From positions 124,001-188,000 of the forward strand of contig NZ_BOOW01000034.1 in the NCBI RefSeq assembly GCF_016863435.1: a stretch of DNA of 64,000 nucleotides, written 5' to 3'. This document shows positions 23,738-32,138 of the stretch, piece after piece. Source of the DNA: Sinosporangium siamense (GTDB lineage Bacteria > Actinomycetota > Actinomycetes > Streptosporangiales > Streptosporangiaceae). Both the position numbers and the translations under genes were made by a program. Each line of letters begins with the position of its first letter. The first letter of the stretch is position 1. The notes beneath the pieces are model-generated. The model saw nothing but the letters and a program-made list of their open reading frames with translations, ran no database searches and was not told where the DNA came from.

Positions 23738-24574
23738 TCAACCTTCCGGTAGTGCGCGCATGGGGGCCGGCGGTGTCCCGGCGGCGGAGCTGCGGGCGAG
23801 GAACTGGTGGATCTGGACCGCGAGGAGGTCGAGGCGGCGCCGCGGCATGCGCGCGGTCGGGCCGCAGACCGCGACGGCCCCGGCGGGGCGGCCCGCGATC
23901 ATGACGGGCACGGCCACGGCGGCGATGCCGGGGATGTACTCGTCGATCTCGATCGCGTGGCCCCGGTTGCGCGAGGCGTCGACCTCGCGGAGCAGTACCG
24001 CGGGGTCGGTGATGCTTTTGGGGGTGCGGCGGGCGAGGTGAAACCGGTGGACCAAGTCCTCGGCCTCGTCCGCGGGCAGGCCGCTGAGGATGGCGCGGCT
24101 GAGGCCGCCGTTGGCGAGCATCGAGCGGCGTCCGACGGGCGAGAGGGAGTCGGCGGACCGGGAGTCCCCCCGCTTGGCGGTGATGACCAAGGTGCGGTCG
24201 CGCCAGTCGACCTCGGCCACCAGCACCGTCTCGCCGCTGGTGCGCGCGAGTTCCTCGGCGACACCCATCGTGAGGTGGGCGAGGGCGGTGGTGGCGGTGA
24301 CGAGGCTGCCGAGTTCGATCAGCCGTGTGCCGAGCACGTAGGCGCCGTCGGCCTCCTGGCGCAGGAAGCCGCGTTCGACGAGGCTGACGGCGATGCGGTG
24401 CGCGCTGGTCTTCGGCAGGCCCGCCGCGTGGGCGAGTTCGCCGAGCTGGAATCGGGGGTGAGCCGCGCTGAACGCGCCGAGCACGTCCAAGGCCCGGTCC
24501 ACGGCGCGCACTCCGCGCCTGCGGGCGAAATCCCGGGGCTCAGGGCCTTGGGTGTGGTCATCGGCGGCGTTCAT
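23738..24574 (-). CDS. IclR-family transcriptional regulator
   Basis: The 278-residue protein has an N-terminal winged helix (about 20-85; ALDVLGAFSAAHPRFQLGELAHAAGLPKTSAHRI) and a C-terminal effector-binding domain with GxxAVAVPV (EYIPGIAAVAVPVMIAG). IclR proteins often control aromatic and glyoxylate pathways. It is embedded in the operon, 7 bases after the binding-protein gene, so it is probably co-transcribed with its targets. Confidence 0.93.
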   Translation of the reverse strand: MNAADDHTQGPEPRDFARRRGVRAVDRALDVLGAFSAAHPRFQLGELAHAAGLPKTSAHRIAVSLVERGFLRQEADGAYVLGTRLIELGSLVTATTALAHLTMGVAEELARTSGETVLVAEVDWRDRTLVITAKRGDSRSADSLSPVGRRSMLANGGLSRAILSGLPADEAEDLVHRFHLARRTPKSITDPAVLLREVDASRNRGHAIEIDEYIPGIAAVAVPVMIAGRPAGAVAVCGPTARMPRRRLDLLAVQIHQFLARSSAAGTPPAPMRALPEG

Positions 24575-24581
24575 CGCGTCC

Positions 24582-25553
24582 TCACGAGCAGTACGGCGGC
24601 GCCTGGTCGGCGTTGTCCCTGGTAATCAGCATGTCGGACACGGTCGCGATCTTCTTCACGCCCTCCTTCTTCTGCAGGAGGCCGACGGTGTCGTCGATGG
24701 CCATCTCCCCGACGCTCTTGGGGGTGTTACTGACGGTCACGGCGAACTCGCCGGAGCGGACGGCGTCGATCCCCGCGGGGCTGCCGCCGTTGGTGAGAAT
24801 CTTGATGTCGGTGCGTCCGGCCGCCTTGAAGGCGGCGAGCACGCCGAGGGCCATGTCCTCGTTGTGCACGAACACGTACTTGATCTTGGGGTGGGCCTGG
24901 AGAAGGTTCTCGGCGACGTCCTGGGCCTTGGCACGCTGCCAGAAGGCCGGCTGGTCGAAGACGATCCTCGGCCCGCCGGTGAGGGCCTTTTTGAAGGCGT
25001 TGTTCATCAGGTCGGCCGCCGCGCCGGGCGCGCCGCCGATCACCGCGACGTCGGCGGCGGCGCCGGCGTTGTCCTTGACGAGCCACTCTCCGAGTTCGCG
25101 GCCGACCTTGACCACATCGGTGATCACGGCGCCGAGGATCTTCGACTGGTCGACGGAGGCGACGGACGTCAGGAAGATCGGGATCTTCGCGCGGTTGGCG
25201 CGGGCGATCCCGCCTTCCAGGGAGTCGATGTTGACGGTCTGCACGATGATCGCGTCGACCTGCTTGGCGATCATGTCGTCGATGTTGGAGAGCTCCTTGG
25301 CGGGATCCATGGCCGAGTTGGAGGTCAGCAGGGTGACCCCGGCCGTCTTGGCCCGGGCCTCCATGGACCTCTGCAGGCAGGTGTGGAACTCGATGGTGTT
25401 GCCGTTGACGAAGCCGAGGGTCAAGGGCTTCTCGCCGTCGCCCGAGGCGGAGGTGGTGGTGGAGGAGGAGCAGCCGGTCACGGCGACGGTGGCCGCCGCC
25501 AGTGCCGCGGCGAGGGTCTTGAGGGAGGGCCGGAGGGAGGTGTGGAGGGCCAT
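24582..25553 (-). CDS. ribose-type ABC transporter substrate-binding lipoprotein
   Basis: This 323-residue product has a lipobox (AAATVAVTGCSSS, Cys at about 28) and a periplasmic binding protein 4 fold: LTLGFVNGNTIEFHTCLQRSMEARAKTAGVTLL, VDAIIVQTVNIDSLEGGIARANRAKIPIF, and YVFVHNEDMALGVLAAFKAAG. The family binds sugars or small polar compounds. It is in one chain with the ATPase and permease upstream, and with aromatic-degradation-type enzymes. The ligand is therefore open: it may be a sugar-like or an aromatic compound. Confidence 0.93.
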   Translation of the reverse strand: MALHTSLRPSLKTLAAALAAATVAVTGCSSSTTTSASGDGEKPLTLGFVNGNTIEFHTCLQRSMEARAKTAGVTLLTSNSAMDPAKELSNIDDMIAKQVDAIIVQTVNIDSLEGGIARANRAKIPIFLTSVASVDQSKILGAVITDVVKVGRELGEWLVKDNAGAAADVAVIGGAPGAAADLMNNAFKKALTGGPRIVFDQPAFWQRAKAQDVAENLLQAHPKIKYVFVHNEDMALGVLAAFKAAGRTDIKILTNGGSPAGIDAVRSGEFAVTVSNTPKSVGEMAIDDTVGLLQKKEGVKKIATVSDMLITRDNADQAPPYCS

Positions 25554-25583
25554 GCGCGGTCCTTTCCGGGGGGTGGTGCTCGG

Positions 25584-26558
25584 TCAGTGCCGGCGTGATC
25601 GCAGATGGTTTGCGACGGCGGCGACCATGAGGACGGTCCCGAGGGCGACGTCCTGGAAATACGGGTTGATCTGGAGCAGGTTCAGGGAGTTGGCGACGAC
25701 GCCCAGCAGCAGGACGCCGAGGATCGTTCCGACGAGGGTGCCGCTCCCGCCGTGCAGGGCCGTGCCCCCGATGACGACGGCTGCGACGACGGTGAGTTCC
25801 AGGTGCAGCCCGCCGGTGCCGGGGCTCGCGGCGCCGAGACGCGCGACGAGCATGACCCCGCCGAGCCCGGCGAGCAGCCCGCCGAGGGTGTAGAGCAGGA
25901 GCTTGGTACGGACGACCGGGATGCCCGACAGCCGGGCCGCGTTCTCGTTTCCGCCGATGGCGAAGGCGTTGCGGCCGAACGCGCTCCACCGCATGGCGAG
26001 ACCGACGGCGAGGCAGACCGCGGCGGCGATCACGATGAGCACCGGGACGCCGAGGAGTTCCCCGAAGCCGAGCCCGCCGAGGTGTTCACCGATGGAGATG
26101 CTCTGCCCGCCGATGACGAGCAGGGCGACACCGGTCAGGATCGTGGAGGAGGCCAGCGTCGCGACGAAGGGAGTCACCCGGAACACCGTGACCACCGTCC
26201 CGTTGACGAGCCCGATGGCGGCTCCCAGGGTGAGGGCCAAGGCAACGGCCGCCCAGTCGGCGACCCCGGCGACGATCAGCTGGGCGGTCACCCCGTGGGT
26301 GACCGCGGCTATGGCGCCGAGCGAGAAGTCGATGCCGCCCGCGGTCATCAGCAGCGTGAGCCCCGCGGCCAGCACGGCCACCACGGCGATCTGCCGGGAC
26401 ACGTTGAGCAGGTTCGGGGCGGTGAGGAAGACGTCGCTGCGCGAGGTGGTGAAGACGGCGATGAGCAGAAGCACGCCGAGCACACCGCCGTGCCGTACCA
26501 GCCCGGGTGGAAGGGCCGCACCGATGGTGCGGCGGCGTGGATGGGCTGCGGTGGTCAC
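25584..26558 (-). CDS. ribose-type ABC transporter permease (RbsC-like)
   Basis: The 324-residue membrane protein has about eight to ten hydrophobic segments. The BPD_transp_2 signature is visible in LTLLMTAGGIDFSLGAIAAVTHG and FVATLASSTILTGVALLVIGGQ. Its GTG start overlaps the ATPase stop (GTGA). Confidence 0.93.
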   Translation of the reverse strand: MTTAAHPRRRTIGAALPPGLVRHGGVLGVLLLIAVFTTSRSDVFLTAPNLLNVSRQIAVVAVLAAGLTLLMTAGGIDFSLGAIAAVTHGVTAQLIVAGVADWAAVALALTLGAAIGLVNGTVVTVFRVTPFVATLASSTILTGVALLVIGGQSISIGEHLGGLGFGELLGVPVLIVIAAAVCLAVGLAMRWSAFGRNAFAIGGNENAARLSGIPVVRTKLLLYTLGGLLAGLGGVMLVARLGAASPGTGGLHLELTVVAAVVIGGTALHGGSGTLVGTILGVLLLGVVANSLNLLQINPYFQDVALGTVLMVAAVANHLRSRRH

Positions 26559-28066
26559 GATGCGGTTCCTCCTACGCTGAGCGAGACGAGGTCGTCACGG
26601 GAGACGCGGTCTGCGGGCAGGTCGGCGACGGTGCGCCCGGAGCGCACCACGAGGACGCGGTCGGCCAGCCGCAGCACCTCGTCGACGTCGGCGGAGGCCA
26701 GGAGTACGGCGGCGCCGCGGGCGGCCAGCCCGTCGATGAGGCGGTGGATGTCGGCTTTGGCGGCGACGTCGACGCCGTTGGTGGGTTCTTCGAGCAGGCA
26801 GGCGGTGACGTCGCGGTCGAGCCATCGGGCCAGCAGGACCTTCTGCTGGTTGCCGCCCGACAGGGTGGCGACCGGCGGGTCGGGCCGGATCGTGGTGACG
26901 CCGAAGCGGGTGCGGGCCCCCGCGGCTTCGCGGTGCATCCGCCGCCAGCGCACGCTCCACGGCCTGCGCAGGCCCCGGCCGGTGAGGTCGAGGTTCTCGT
27001 CGACGGTCAAGCCGGGGACCAGGCCGTAGGTGAGGCGTTCACCCGTGACGCAGCGCAGACCGGCGGCGAGCGCGGCGGTCACGCTCCCGGGCGGGACCCT
27101 CCCGCCGCCGACCAGGACGTCGCCGCCTGAGGGCCGGCGCAGGCCCGACAGCAGCGGAAACAGCTGGGTCTGGCCGTCCCCTGCGCAGCCGAGAACCGCC
27201 ACGACCTCCCCCGCGCGCACGGTGAGGGACAGGCCGGCCAGGCGGGGCCCCGCGGAGAGGTCGCGGAGTTCGAGGACGGCGCGCCCCGGGGTGCGCGCCG
27301 TCCTCGGCCGGGTCTCGGCGAGGCGGTCGCCCGTCATGGCCCGCACCAGCGACGGCAGGTCGGTCTCGGCGGTCGACGCGGTGAGGACGTGGCGCCCGTC
27401 GCGCAGCACTGTGACCCGATCGGCCAGGTCGAGCACCTCGTCCAGGTGGTGGGAGATGTAGACGACGGCGATGCCGCGCGCGCTGAGCGTCCGCACGATC
27501 CGGTGCACGCGGGCGGCGTCGGCTCCGCCGAGGGTAGCGGTGGGCTCGTCGAGGATCAGGACCCGCCCGCCGACCTGGATCTCACGGGCGATCTCCACGA
27601 GGGTCTGCTCGGCCGGACCGAGATCGGCGGCGATCGCGGTGGCGGGCACCTCGACGCCGAGATCGGCCAGCGCGCGGGCCGCCTGAGCACGCGCCGCGCG
27701 CCAGTCGACGCGCCCCGCGCGGGTCGGCAGCCGGCCGAGGAAGAGGTTCTCGGCCACGGTGAGCTGAGGGACCAGCGTGCGGTGCTGGTGCACGATGCTG
27801 ACACCGAGCGCGCGGGCCCGGCGCGGGGTGAGGGCGCTGTGGGCGTGCCCGGCGATCAGCAGATGTCCGCCGTCGGGAGACAGCGCTCCCGACATGATCT
27901 TGACGAGGGTCGACTTGCCCGCGCCGTTGATCCCGGCCAGGGCGTGGATCTCGCCGGGAAGCAGGCTGAACCCGACCTCCCGCAGCGCGGCGGCGCCGCC
28001 GAAGGACTTGCTTACTCCGGTCAGCTCCAGTGCCGCGGCGGGCCGTGCCTGCGGTACGGCGTTCAT
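26555..28066 (-). CDS. ribose-type ABC transporter ATPase with two nucleotide-binding domains (RbsA-like)
   Basis: From the ATG at 28064-28066 (AGGAGG five bases upstream) it is 503 residues. The first domain has Walker A GINGAGKSTL and Walker B ILDEPTATL. The second domain starts near residue 245 and has GCAGDGQTQL in place of Walker A (the usual degenerate second P-loop of this family). Its signature is LSGGNQQKVLLARWL and its Walker B CLLEEPTNGVDV. An upstream start adding 17 residues is possible but lacks a comparable Shine-Dalgarno sequence. Confidence 0.94.
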   Translation of the reverse strand: MNAVPQARPAAALELTGVSKSFGGAAALREVGFSLLPGEIHALAGINGAGKSTLVKIMSGALSPDGGHLLIAGHAHSALTPRRARALGVSIVHQHRTLVPQLTVAENLFLGRLPTRAGRVDWRAARAQAARALADLGVEVPATAIAADLGPAEQTLVEIAREIQVGGRVLILDEPTATLGGADAARVHRIVRTLSARGIAVVYISHHLDEVLDLADRVTVLRDGRHVLTASTAETDLPSLVRAMTGDRLAETRPRTARTPGRAVLELRDLSAGPRLAGLSLTVRAGEVVAVLGCAGDGQTQLFPLLSGLRRPSGGDVLVGGGRVPPGSVTAALAAGLRCVTGERLTYGLVPGLTVDENLDLTGRGLRRPWSVRWRRMHREAAGARTRFGVTTIRPDPPVATLSGGNQQKVLLARWLDRDVTACLLEEPTNGVDVAAKADIHRLIDGLAARGAAVLLASADVDEVLRLADRVLVVRSGRTVADLPADRVSRDDLVSLSVGGTAS

Positions 28067-28122
28067 GGTCCCTCCTTCTGGCGTGTGCGAGGCGGGGGTG
28101 GTGGTGGGGCCGTCCATGGCGG

Positions 28123-28752
28123 TCAGCGCCGTACGGCGGAAGCCGTGCCGAGCCGGGCCGCGGCCTCCTGGCCTGCTGTGTCCTCCGGTGGGCCGCCTTC
28201 CGCGCCGGCGCCGGAGCCGATGGCGGCCAGGCCGAGTCTGAGCCGGTTGAGCTGGTCGATGAACAGGCGCTTGTCGGCGTCGTCGTGGCCGGTGAGAGCG
28301 GCCGACATGCGGGCGGCGAACCGCGGCAGCAGGTCGTCCAGCAGGTCGTCTGCCGCCTGGGTGCGCCGTACGAGGACCAGGCGGCGGTCGGCCGGGTCGG
28401 AGGCCCGGCTCACCAGGCCGCGCCGTTCCAGGAGGTCGACCAGGCCTGTGGCGTTGCGGGCGGTGGTCATGACGTGCGTGGCGAGGGTTCCCATGGGGAC
28501 GCCCTTGCCGCCGGGGTCGGTGCTGCGCAGCACCATGAGGATGTTGAACCGGGGATGGCTGAGTCCGTATTCGGCGAGTTCGCTGTCGACGGCGGCTTCC
28601 ATCGCCGCGACGGCGGCGAAGAAGGCCAGGCGCAGCTCCATCTCCAGCGGGTCGATGCCGGGGAGGCGGCGGCGTTCGCCCTCGGCCATCGCGACGTGGG
28701 CCTGGTCGCGATGGCCGTCGGGACCGGGGACGATGAAACGGCTGGTGCCCAT
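28123..28752 (-). CDS. MarR-family transcriptional regulator
   Basis: The 209-residue protein contains a MarR winged helix (about 45-150: SELAEYGLSHPRFNILMVL, ATHVMTTARNATGLVDLLERRGLVSRASDPADRRLVLVR). The C-terminal 40 residues are Gly/Ala-rich and probably disordered. It begins 1 base after the LigA stop, so it is part of the operon. MarR proteins commonly sense phenolic compounds, which agrees with the ring-cleavage genes. Confidence 0.92.
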   Translation of the reverse strand: MGTSRFIVPGPDGHRDQAHVAMAEGERRRLPGIDPLEMELRLAFFAAVAAMEAAVDSELAEYGLSHPRFNILMVLRSTDPGGKGVPMGTLATHVMTTARNATGLVDLLERRGLVSRASDPADRRLVLVRRTQAADDLLDDLLPRFAARMSAALTGHDDADKRLFIDQLNRLRLGLAAIGSGAGAEGGPPEDTAGQEAAARLGTASAVRR

Positions 28753-28753
28753 G

Positions 28754-29032
28754 TCAGGCTCCGCCCCGGCGCGGCGCGGCCTCGTCCAGGAGGCCGTCGG
28801 GATACATCGCGTCGTGGGCCACGCCGAGCGACACCATGAGGTTGCGCAACGCCACGGGGTTCATGCCGGCCGCAAGCAGCCAGGCCGCGTCGCGCTGCCG
28901 TACGGCGTCGCACTCGTCGGCGGTCAGCGTGTAGGCGGCGAGCACCTCGTCCGGCGCGCCGTCGAAACGCTCGCGCAGTCCGGCGGCGTGCTCCAGGTCT
29001 CGGGCGAGGTGGTTGAGGCCGACGATGCTCAT
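28754..29032 (-). CDS. LigA-like small subunit of an extradiol dioxygenase
   Basis: The 92-residue all-helical protein matches the LigA (protocatechuate 4,5-dioxygenase alpha) layout: AYTLTADECDAVRQRDAAWLLAAGMNPVALRNLMVSLG. Its ATG overlaps the LigB-like stop (ATGA). The alpha subunit lies over the beta-subunit active site in the known LigAB complex. Confidence 0.85.
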   Translation of the reverse strand: MSIVGLNHLARDLEHAAGLRERFDGAPDEVLAAYTLTADECDAVRQRDAAWLLAAGMNPVALRNLMVSLGVAHDAMYPDGLLDEAAPRRGGA

Positions 29033-29934
29033 GACCGGCCTCCCGCCGGGCCGGAGACTGCCGTACCGGCAGTGGCCGTCTCGGCAGTGCCTGTTTCAGC
29101 AGTGCCTGTCTCGGCAGTGCCTGTTTCAAACCTGGCGATGCCGATGCCGACGGTCCAGGGGAACATCGGCCGGTAGGCGTAGGTACGGCAGGAGCCGCCG
29201 GCCGCCGCCGCGGCGATCAGCCAGGTGCGGATCTCCAGCGCGCCGTTGCCGGCCTGCTCCTGGATGTGCTCGTCGGACCAGGTGAGGATCTCGTCCAGGT
29301 CTCCCTTCTCCAGCAGGGAGAGCAGGTTCCGGTCGAACTCCTCGTTGATGTCGCCGAATCTCGGCAGGCCGACCCAGTGGGACAGGCCGCCGGTGCCGAT
29401 CACCCCGATCCGCTGGTTCCCGCCGAGCGAGGCGATCGTGTCCGCGAGGGCCCTGCCGAGTTCGACGCAGCGGGCCAGGCTGGGCAGCGGCGGGGTGTTG
29501 CAGTTGACGAACAGCGGCACCACACCCGCGGCGGCGGCCGAGGGGAGCTTGGTGAGCGGCACCGTGAAGCTGTGGTCGAGCGGCATGGTGTGGGAGCGGG
29601 CGACGTCGAATCCGCGCCGGTGGAGCCCGTCGAGCAGGCTGAGCGCCAGTTCGGGACGGCCCGGCACCGTTCCGCCGGGGTTGCCGAACTCGCCCCACCC
29701 CTGGTGGATGCCGGCCAGGCCGAGGCAGAACGTCGGATAGTTCTCCAGGCCGAAGGTCTCGTAGTGGTCGGTGGCGACGACCACGACGGCGTCCAGGTCC
29801 AGGGCTGCGATGTCGGCGTCCAGCAGCCGCCACGCGTCGTGCAGCGGGCCGGAGTTCTCCGGTTCTGCGCCGGCGTTCTTGACGATGGCGCCGACGTGGG
29901 ATGTGGCGGCGGCCAGGGCTAGTCGGGCCATCAT
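29029..29934 (-). CDS. LigB-like catalytic subunit of an extradiol dioxygenase
   Basis: The 301-residue protein shows LigB-family features: LALAAATSHVGAI with the first metal His, VVVVATDHYETF with the second His, and a C-terminal region GTGGLSHWVGLPRFGDINEEFD with the conserved catalytic His. These enzymes use Fe(II) to open catechol- or gallate-like rings. The last about 30 residues consist of four ETGTA/ETATA repeats and a Gly/Ser tail. It is coupled to LigA downstream and HyuB upstream. Confidence 0.9.
   Translation of the reverse strand: MMARLALAAATSHVGAIVKNAGAEPENSGPLHDAWRLLDADIAALDLDAVVVVATDHYETFGLENYPTFCLGLAGIHQGWGEFGNPGGTVPGRPELALSLLDGLHRRGFDVARSHTMPLDHSFTVPLTKLPSAAAAGVVPLFVNCNTPPLPSLARCVELGRALADTIASLGGNQRIGVIGTGGLSHWVGLPRFGDINEEFDRNLLSLLEKGDLDEILTWSDEHIQEQAGNGALEIRTWLIAAAAAGGSCRTYAYRPMFPWTVGIGIARFETGTAETGTAETGTAETATAGTAVSGPAGGRS
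29052..29135 (-). repeat. 15-base tandem repeat encoding ETGTA in the LigB-like tail
   Basis: Units such as GAAACAGGCACTGCC recur about four times at the 3' end of the LigB-like gene, giving ETGTA-ETGTA-ETGTA-ETATA. The exact copy number may vary between strains by slippage. Confidence 0.7.
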
Positions 29935-32138
29935 GCCTCCGTTGCGGATGTCTCGGTGAGGTCGAGCAGGCGGATGTCGTCTAGGTGGCCGGTGCCGCGC
30001 CGGGCCACGTCGACGGTGAGGAGCCGTCCGCAGTCAGGGCAGGCGTAGCGCCGCAGTTCCAGGCCGGCGTCCAGGCGGGTGGCGTGGCTGAGTTCGCGGA
30101 TGTCGCCGGTGGTGTGCAGCCCGGCGTAGGGCCGCCACGGCCCGCCGGCGGGGGCCAGGACGAAGCCGCAGGCGCACGCGGTGAAGCGGGCCGCGCCGAC
30201 CTGGACGATCTGCATGGTGTCGCCCAGCGGGTGGACACGCGCGCCCGGCCCGGCGGGCCGCTCCCACTGCGGCCTCTCCCTGGGCCAGTCGCGGCGCTCG
30301 GCGCGGATCCGGTCGCGGCGGGTCTCCGTGGCGGCCTCGTCGACCCGGCCGTCGCCGGCGAGGACCACTCCGTACAGCCTTACAGCTGCATCGGGCGTGA
30401 CGGCGCCGAAGTCCAGGTCCGCCTGGACGGCCGTGCTGGAACGTTCCAGCGGATCGCCCCACCCGCCGCCGGCCTGCGGGACGGTGGCCAGCACGTCGTC
30501 ATCGCCGAGTCCGTAGAGTCCCTGGCGGCCCCGCATCACGGGCCGTTCGCCCGACAGGTCGCCGACCGCGGGGATCTCCCCCGCCGCCAGGCGCGCCTTG
30601 ACGTCGCTGCCGTGCACGACGGTCCGGGTGTTCTGGGCGCCGGGATATCCGCCGAAGACGCCGGTCGAGTTGGGGACGCTCCAGCCGTGCGCGGAGTTGA
30701 GCGCCGTGACGTCCCTGCCGCCGTGCACGGTGTAGACCGCGCCCATGCTCATGCCGCCCCTGGTGCGGCCCGCCCCTCCCGAGTCGGGGACCAGACCCCG
30801 CCACAGGTAGAGCAGCGGTGAGTCCATCTCGACGGCTTCGACGTTGGAGATCTTCTGCCGTTCGATGTTGTGCTGTCCCTGGGTCCACACGCCGTCGCGG
30901 TGGGCGTAGGCGGCGCCGCCCGTGGCGAGGCAGTCCATGATCACATATGTCTGGCGTGCGCCGTTCTCCCCCAGACCGGTCAGCACGAACTTGTCGGGTC
31001 CTCCCGCGGGCACGGCCTGAGCCTCTCCCAGCAGTTCGTCTGAGCAGGCGGCGAGCTTGGACAGGCACTCGACGGCGGTCATCTCCACCAGCCAGCCGGC
31101 CTCAAGCGCGCCGCCGCTGACCGCGGCAGGGCGGACCGCGTTGCAGATGAGCCCCTCCGGGCACTCGACCTCGACCGGTTTGAACAGCCCCTCGTTCCAG
31201 GGCGCGTCATAGGCGAGAGTGGGCAGCAGCGCCGCGGCGATCCCGGCCATCATGCCGGAGTAGGCGCAGTTGACGTAGCCCTTGACCTGGGGAGACGAGC
31301 CTGAGTAGTCGAAGTGCAGGGTGTCGCCGCGTTTGGTGAGGACCAGGTCCACCTCGTAGGTCGCGTCCTGGTCCGACTGGGCGAGCCCTCCGTCGTTGTC
31401 GAGGAAGGCGCGCGAGTGCAGGCGCGCGTCCGGGAGCGCCGCCAGCCGGTTGCGCAACCTCCGCTCCGACAACTCGATCAGGTTGCCCATCACCGTGCGC
31501 ACGACGGCCGCGCCGTACCTGTCGGCCAGCGCCGTCATGGCGCGGATCGCGGTGTTGTTGGCGCCGATCAGGGCCCGCAGGTCGAGGTTGACCGTGGCCG
31601 GCATGCGGGTGTGGGCGAGGATCAGGTTCCACACGTCGCCGCGCACCTTGCCGCCGTCGACCAGTTTGGTCGGGGGCATCTGCAGGCCCTCCTGGTAGGA
31701 GTCGACCGCGTCGACGCAGAAGCTGCCCGGGGTCATGCCGCCCACGTCGACCATGTGGCACATGGCGCCGGTCCAGGCCAGCAGCTCCCCGCTGTGGAAG
31801 ATGGGCGCGATGAGGCCGACGTCCTGGGCGTGGACGGTGCCCTTCCACGGGTCGTTCACGATGAACATATCGCCCGGGTTGATGCCGGGTTCCTCGGTGC
31901 AGTCGTCGATCACCGAGCGGGTGATCGCGGCCATGGAGGACGAGTGCGACAGAATCGTGCGGCCCATCGCGGCGACCGAGCCGTCGGGCAGATAGAGCCC
32001 CACGTTGTAGTCGCTGGCCTCCACGACGTGGGTGGAGCCGGAGATGGCGGCCAGAGTCGCGCCCTGCTCGTCGGTGATGGCGAGCAGCCGGTGCCGGATC
32101 ACCTCGAAGGTGACCGGGTCGATGGCTGAGGCGGTCAC
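29931..32138 (-). CDS. hydantoinase B/acetone carboxylase alpha-like protein fused to a gamma-like Zn domain
   Basis: This 735-residue protein is HyuB-like over about residues 1-560: DPVTFEVIRHRLLAITDEQGA, GDMFIVNDPWKGTVHAQDVGL, CAYSGMMAGIAAALLP, GGMSMGAVY. The C-terminal about 100 residues hold CACGFVLAP and YACPDCGRLLTVD, a four-Cys pattern like the acetone carboxylase gamma subunit. Members of this group carboxylate ketones or open hydantoin-type rings with ATP. It is coupled to HyuA (GTGA overlap) and to LigB (ATGA overlap). Confidence 0.88.
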   Translation of the reverse strand: MTASAIDPVTFEVIRHRLLAITDEQGATLAAISGSTHVVEASDYNVGLYLPDGSVAAMGRTILSHSSSMAAITRSVIDDCTEEPGINPGDMFIVNDPWKGTVHAQDVGLIAPIFHSGELLAWTGAMCHMVDVGGMTPGSFCVDAVDSYQEGLQMPPTKLVDGGKVRGDVWNLILAHTRMPATVNLDLRALIGANNTAIRAMTALADRYGAAVVRTVMGNLIELSERRLRNRLAALPDARLHSRAFLDNDGGLAQSDQDATYEVDLVLTKRGDTLHFDYSGSSPQVKGYVNCAYSGMMAGIAAALLPTLAYDAPWNEGLFKPVEVECPEGLICNAVRPAAVSGGALEAGWLVEMTAVECLSKLAACSDELLGEAQAVPAGGPDKFVLTGLGENGARQTYVIMDCLATGGAAYAHRDGVWTQGQHNIERQKISNVEAVEMDSPLLYLWRGLVPDSGGAGRTRGGMSMGAVYTVHGGRDVTALNSAHGWSVPNSTGVFGGYPGAQNTRTVVHGSDVKARLAAGEIPAVGDLSGERPVMRGRQGLYGLGDDDVLATVPQAGGGWGDPLERSSTAVQADLDFGAVTPDAAVRLYGVVLAGDGRVDEAATETRRDRIRAERRDWPRERPQWERPAGPGARVHPLGDTMQIVQVGAARFTACACGFVLAPAGGPWRPYAGLHTTGDIRELSHATRLDAGLELRRYACPDCGRLLTVDVARRGTGHLDDIRLLDLTETSATEA

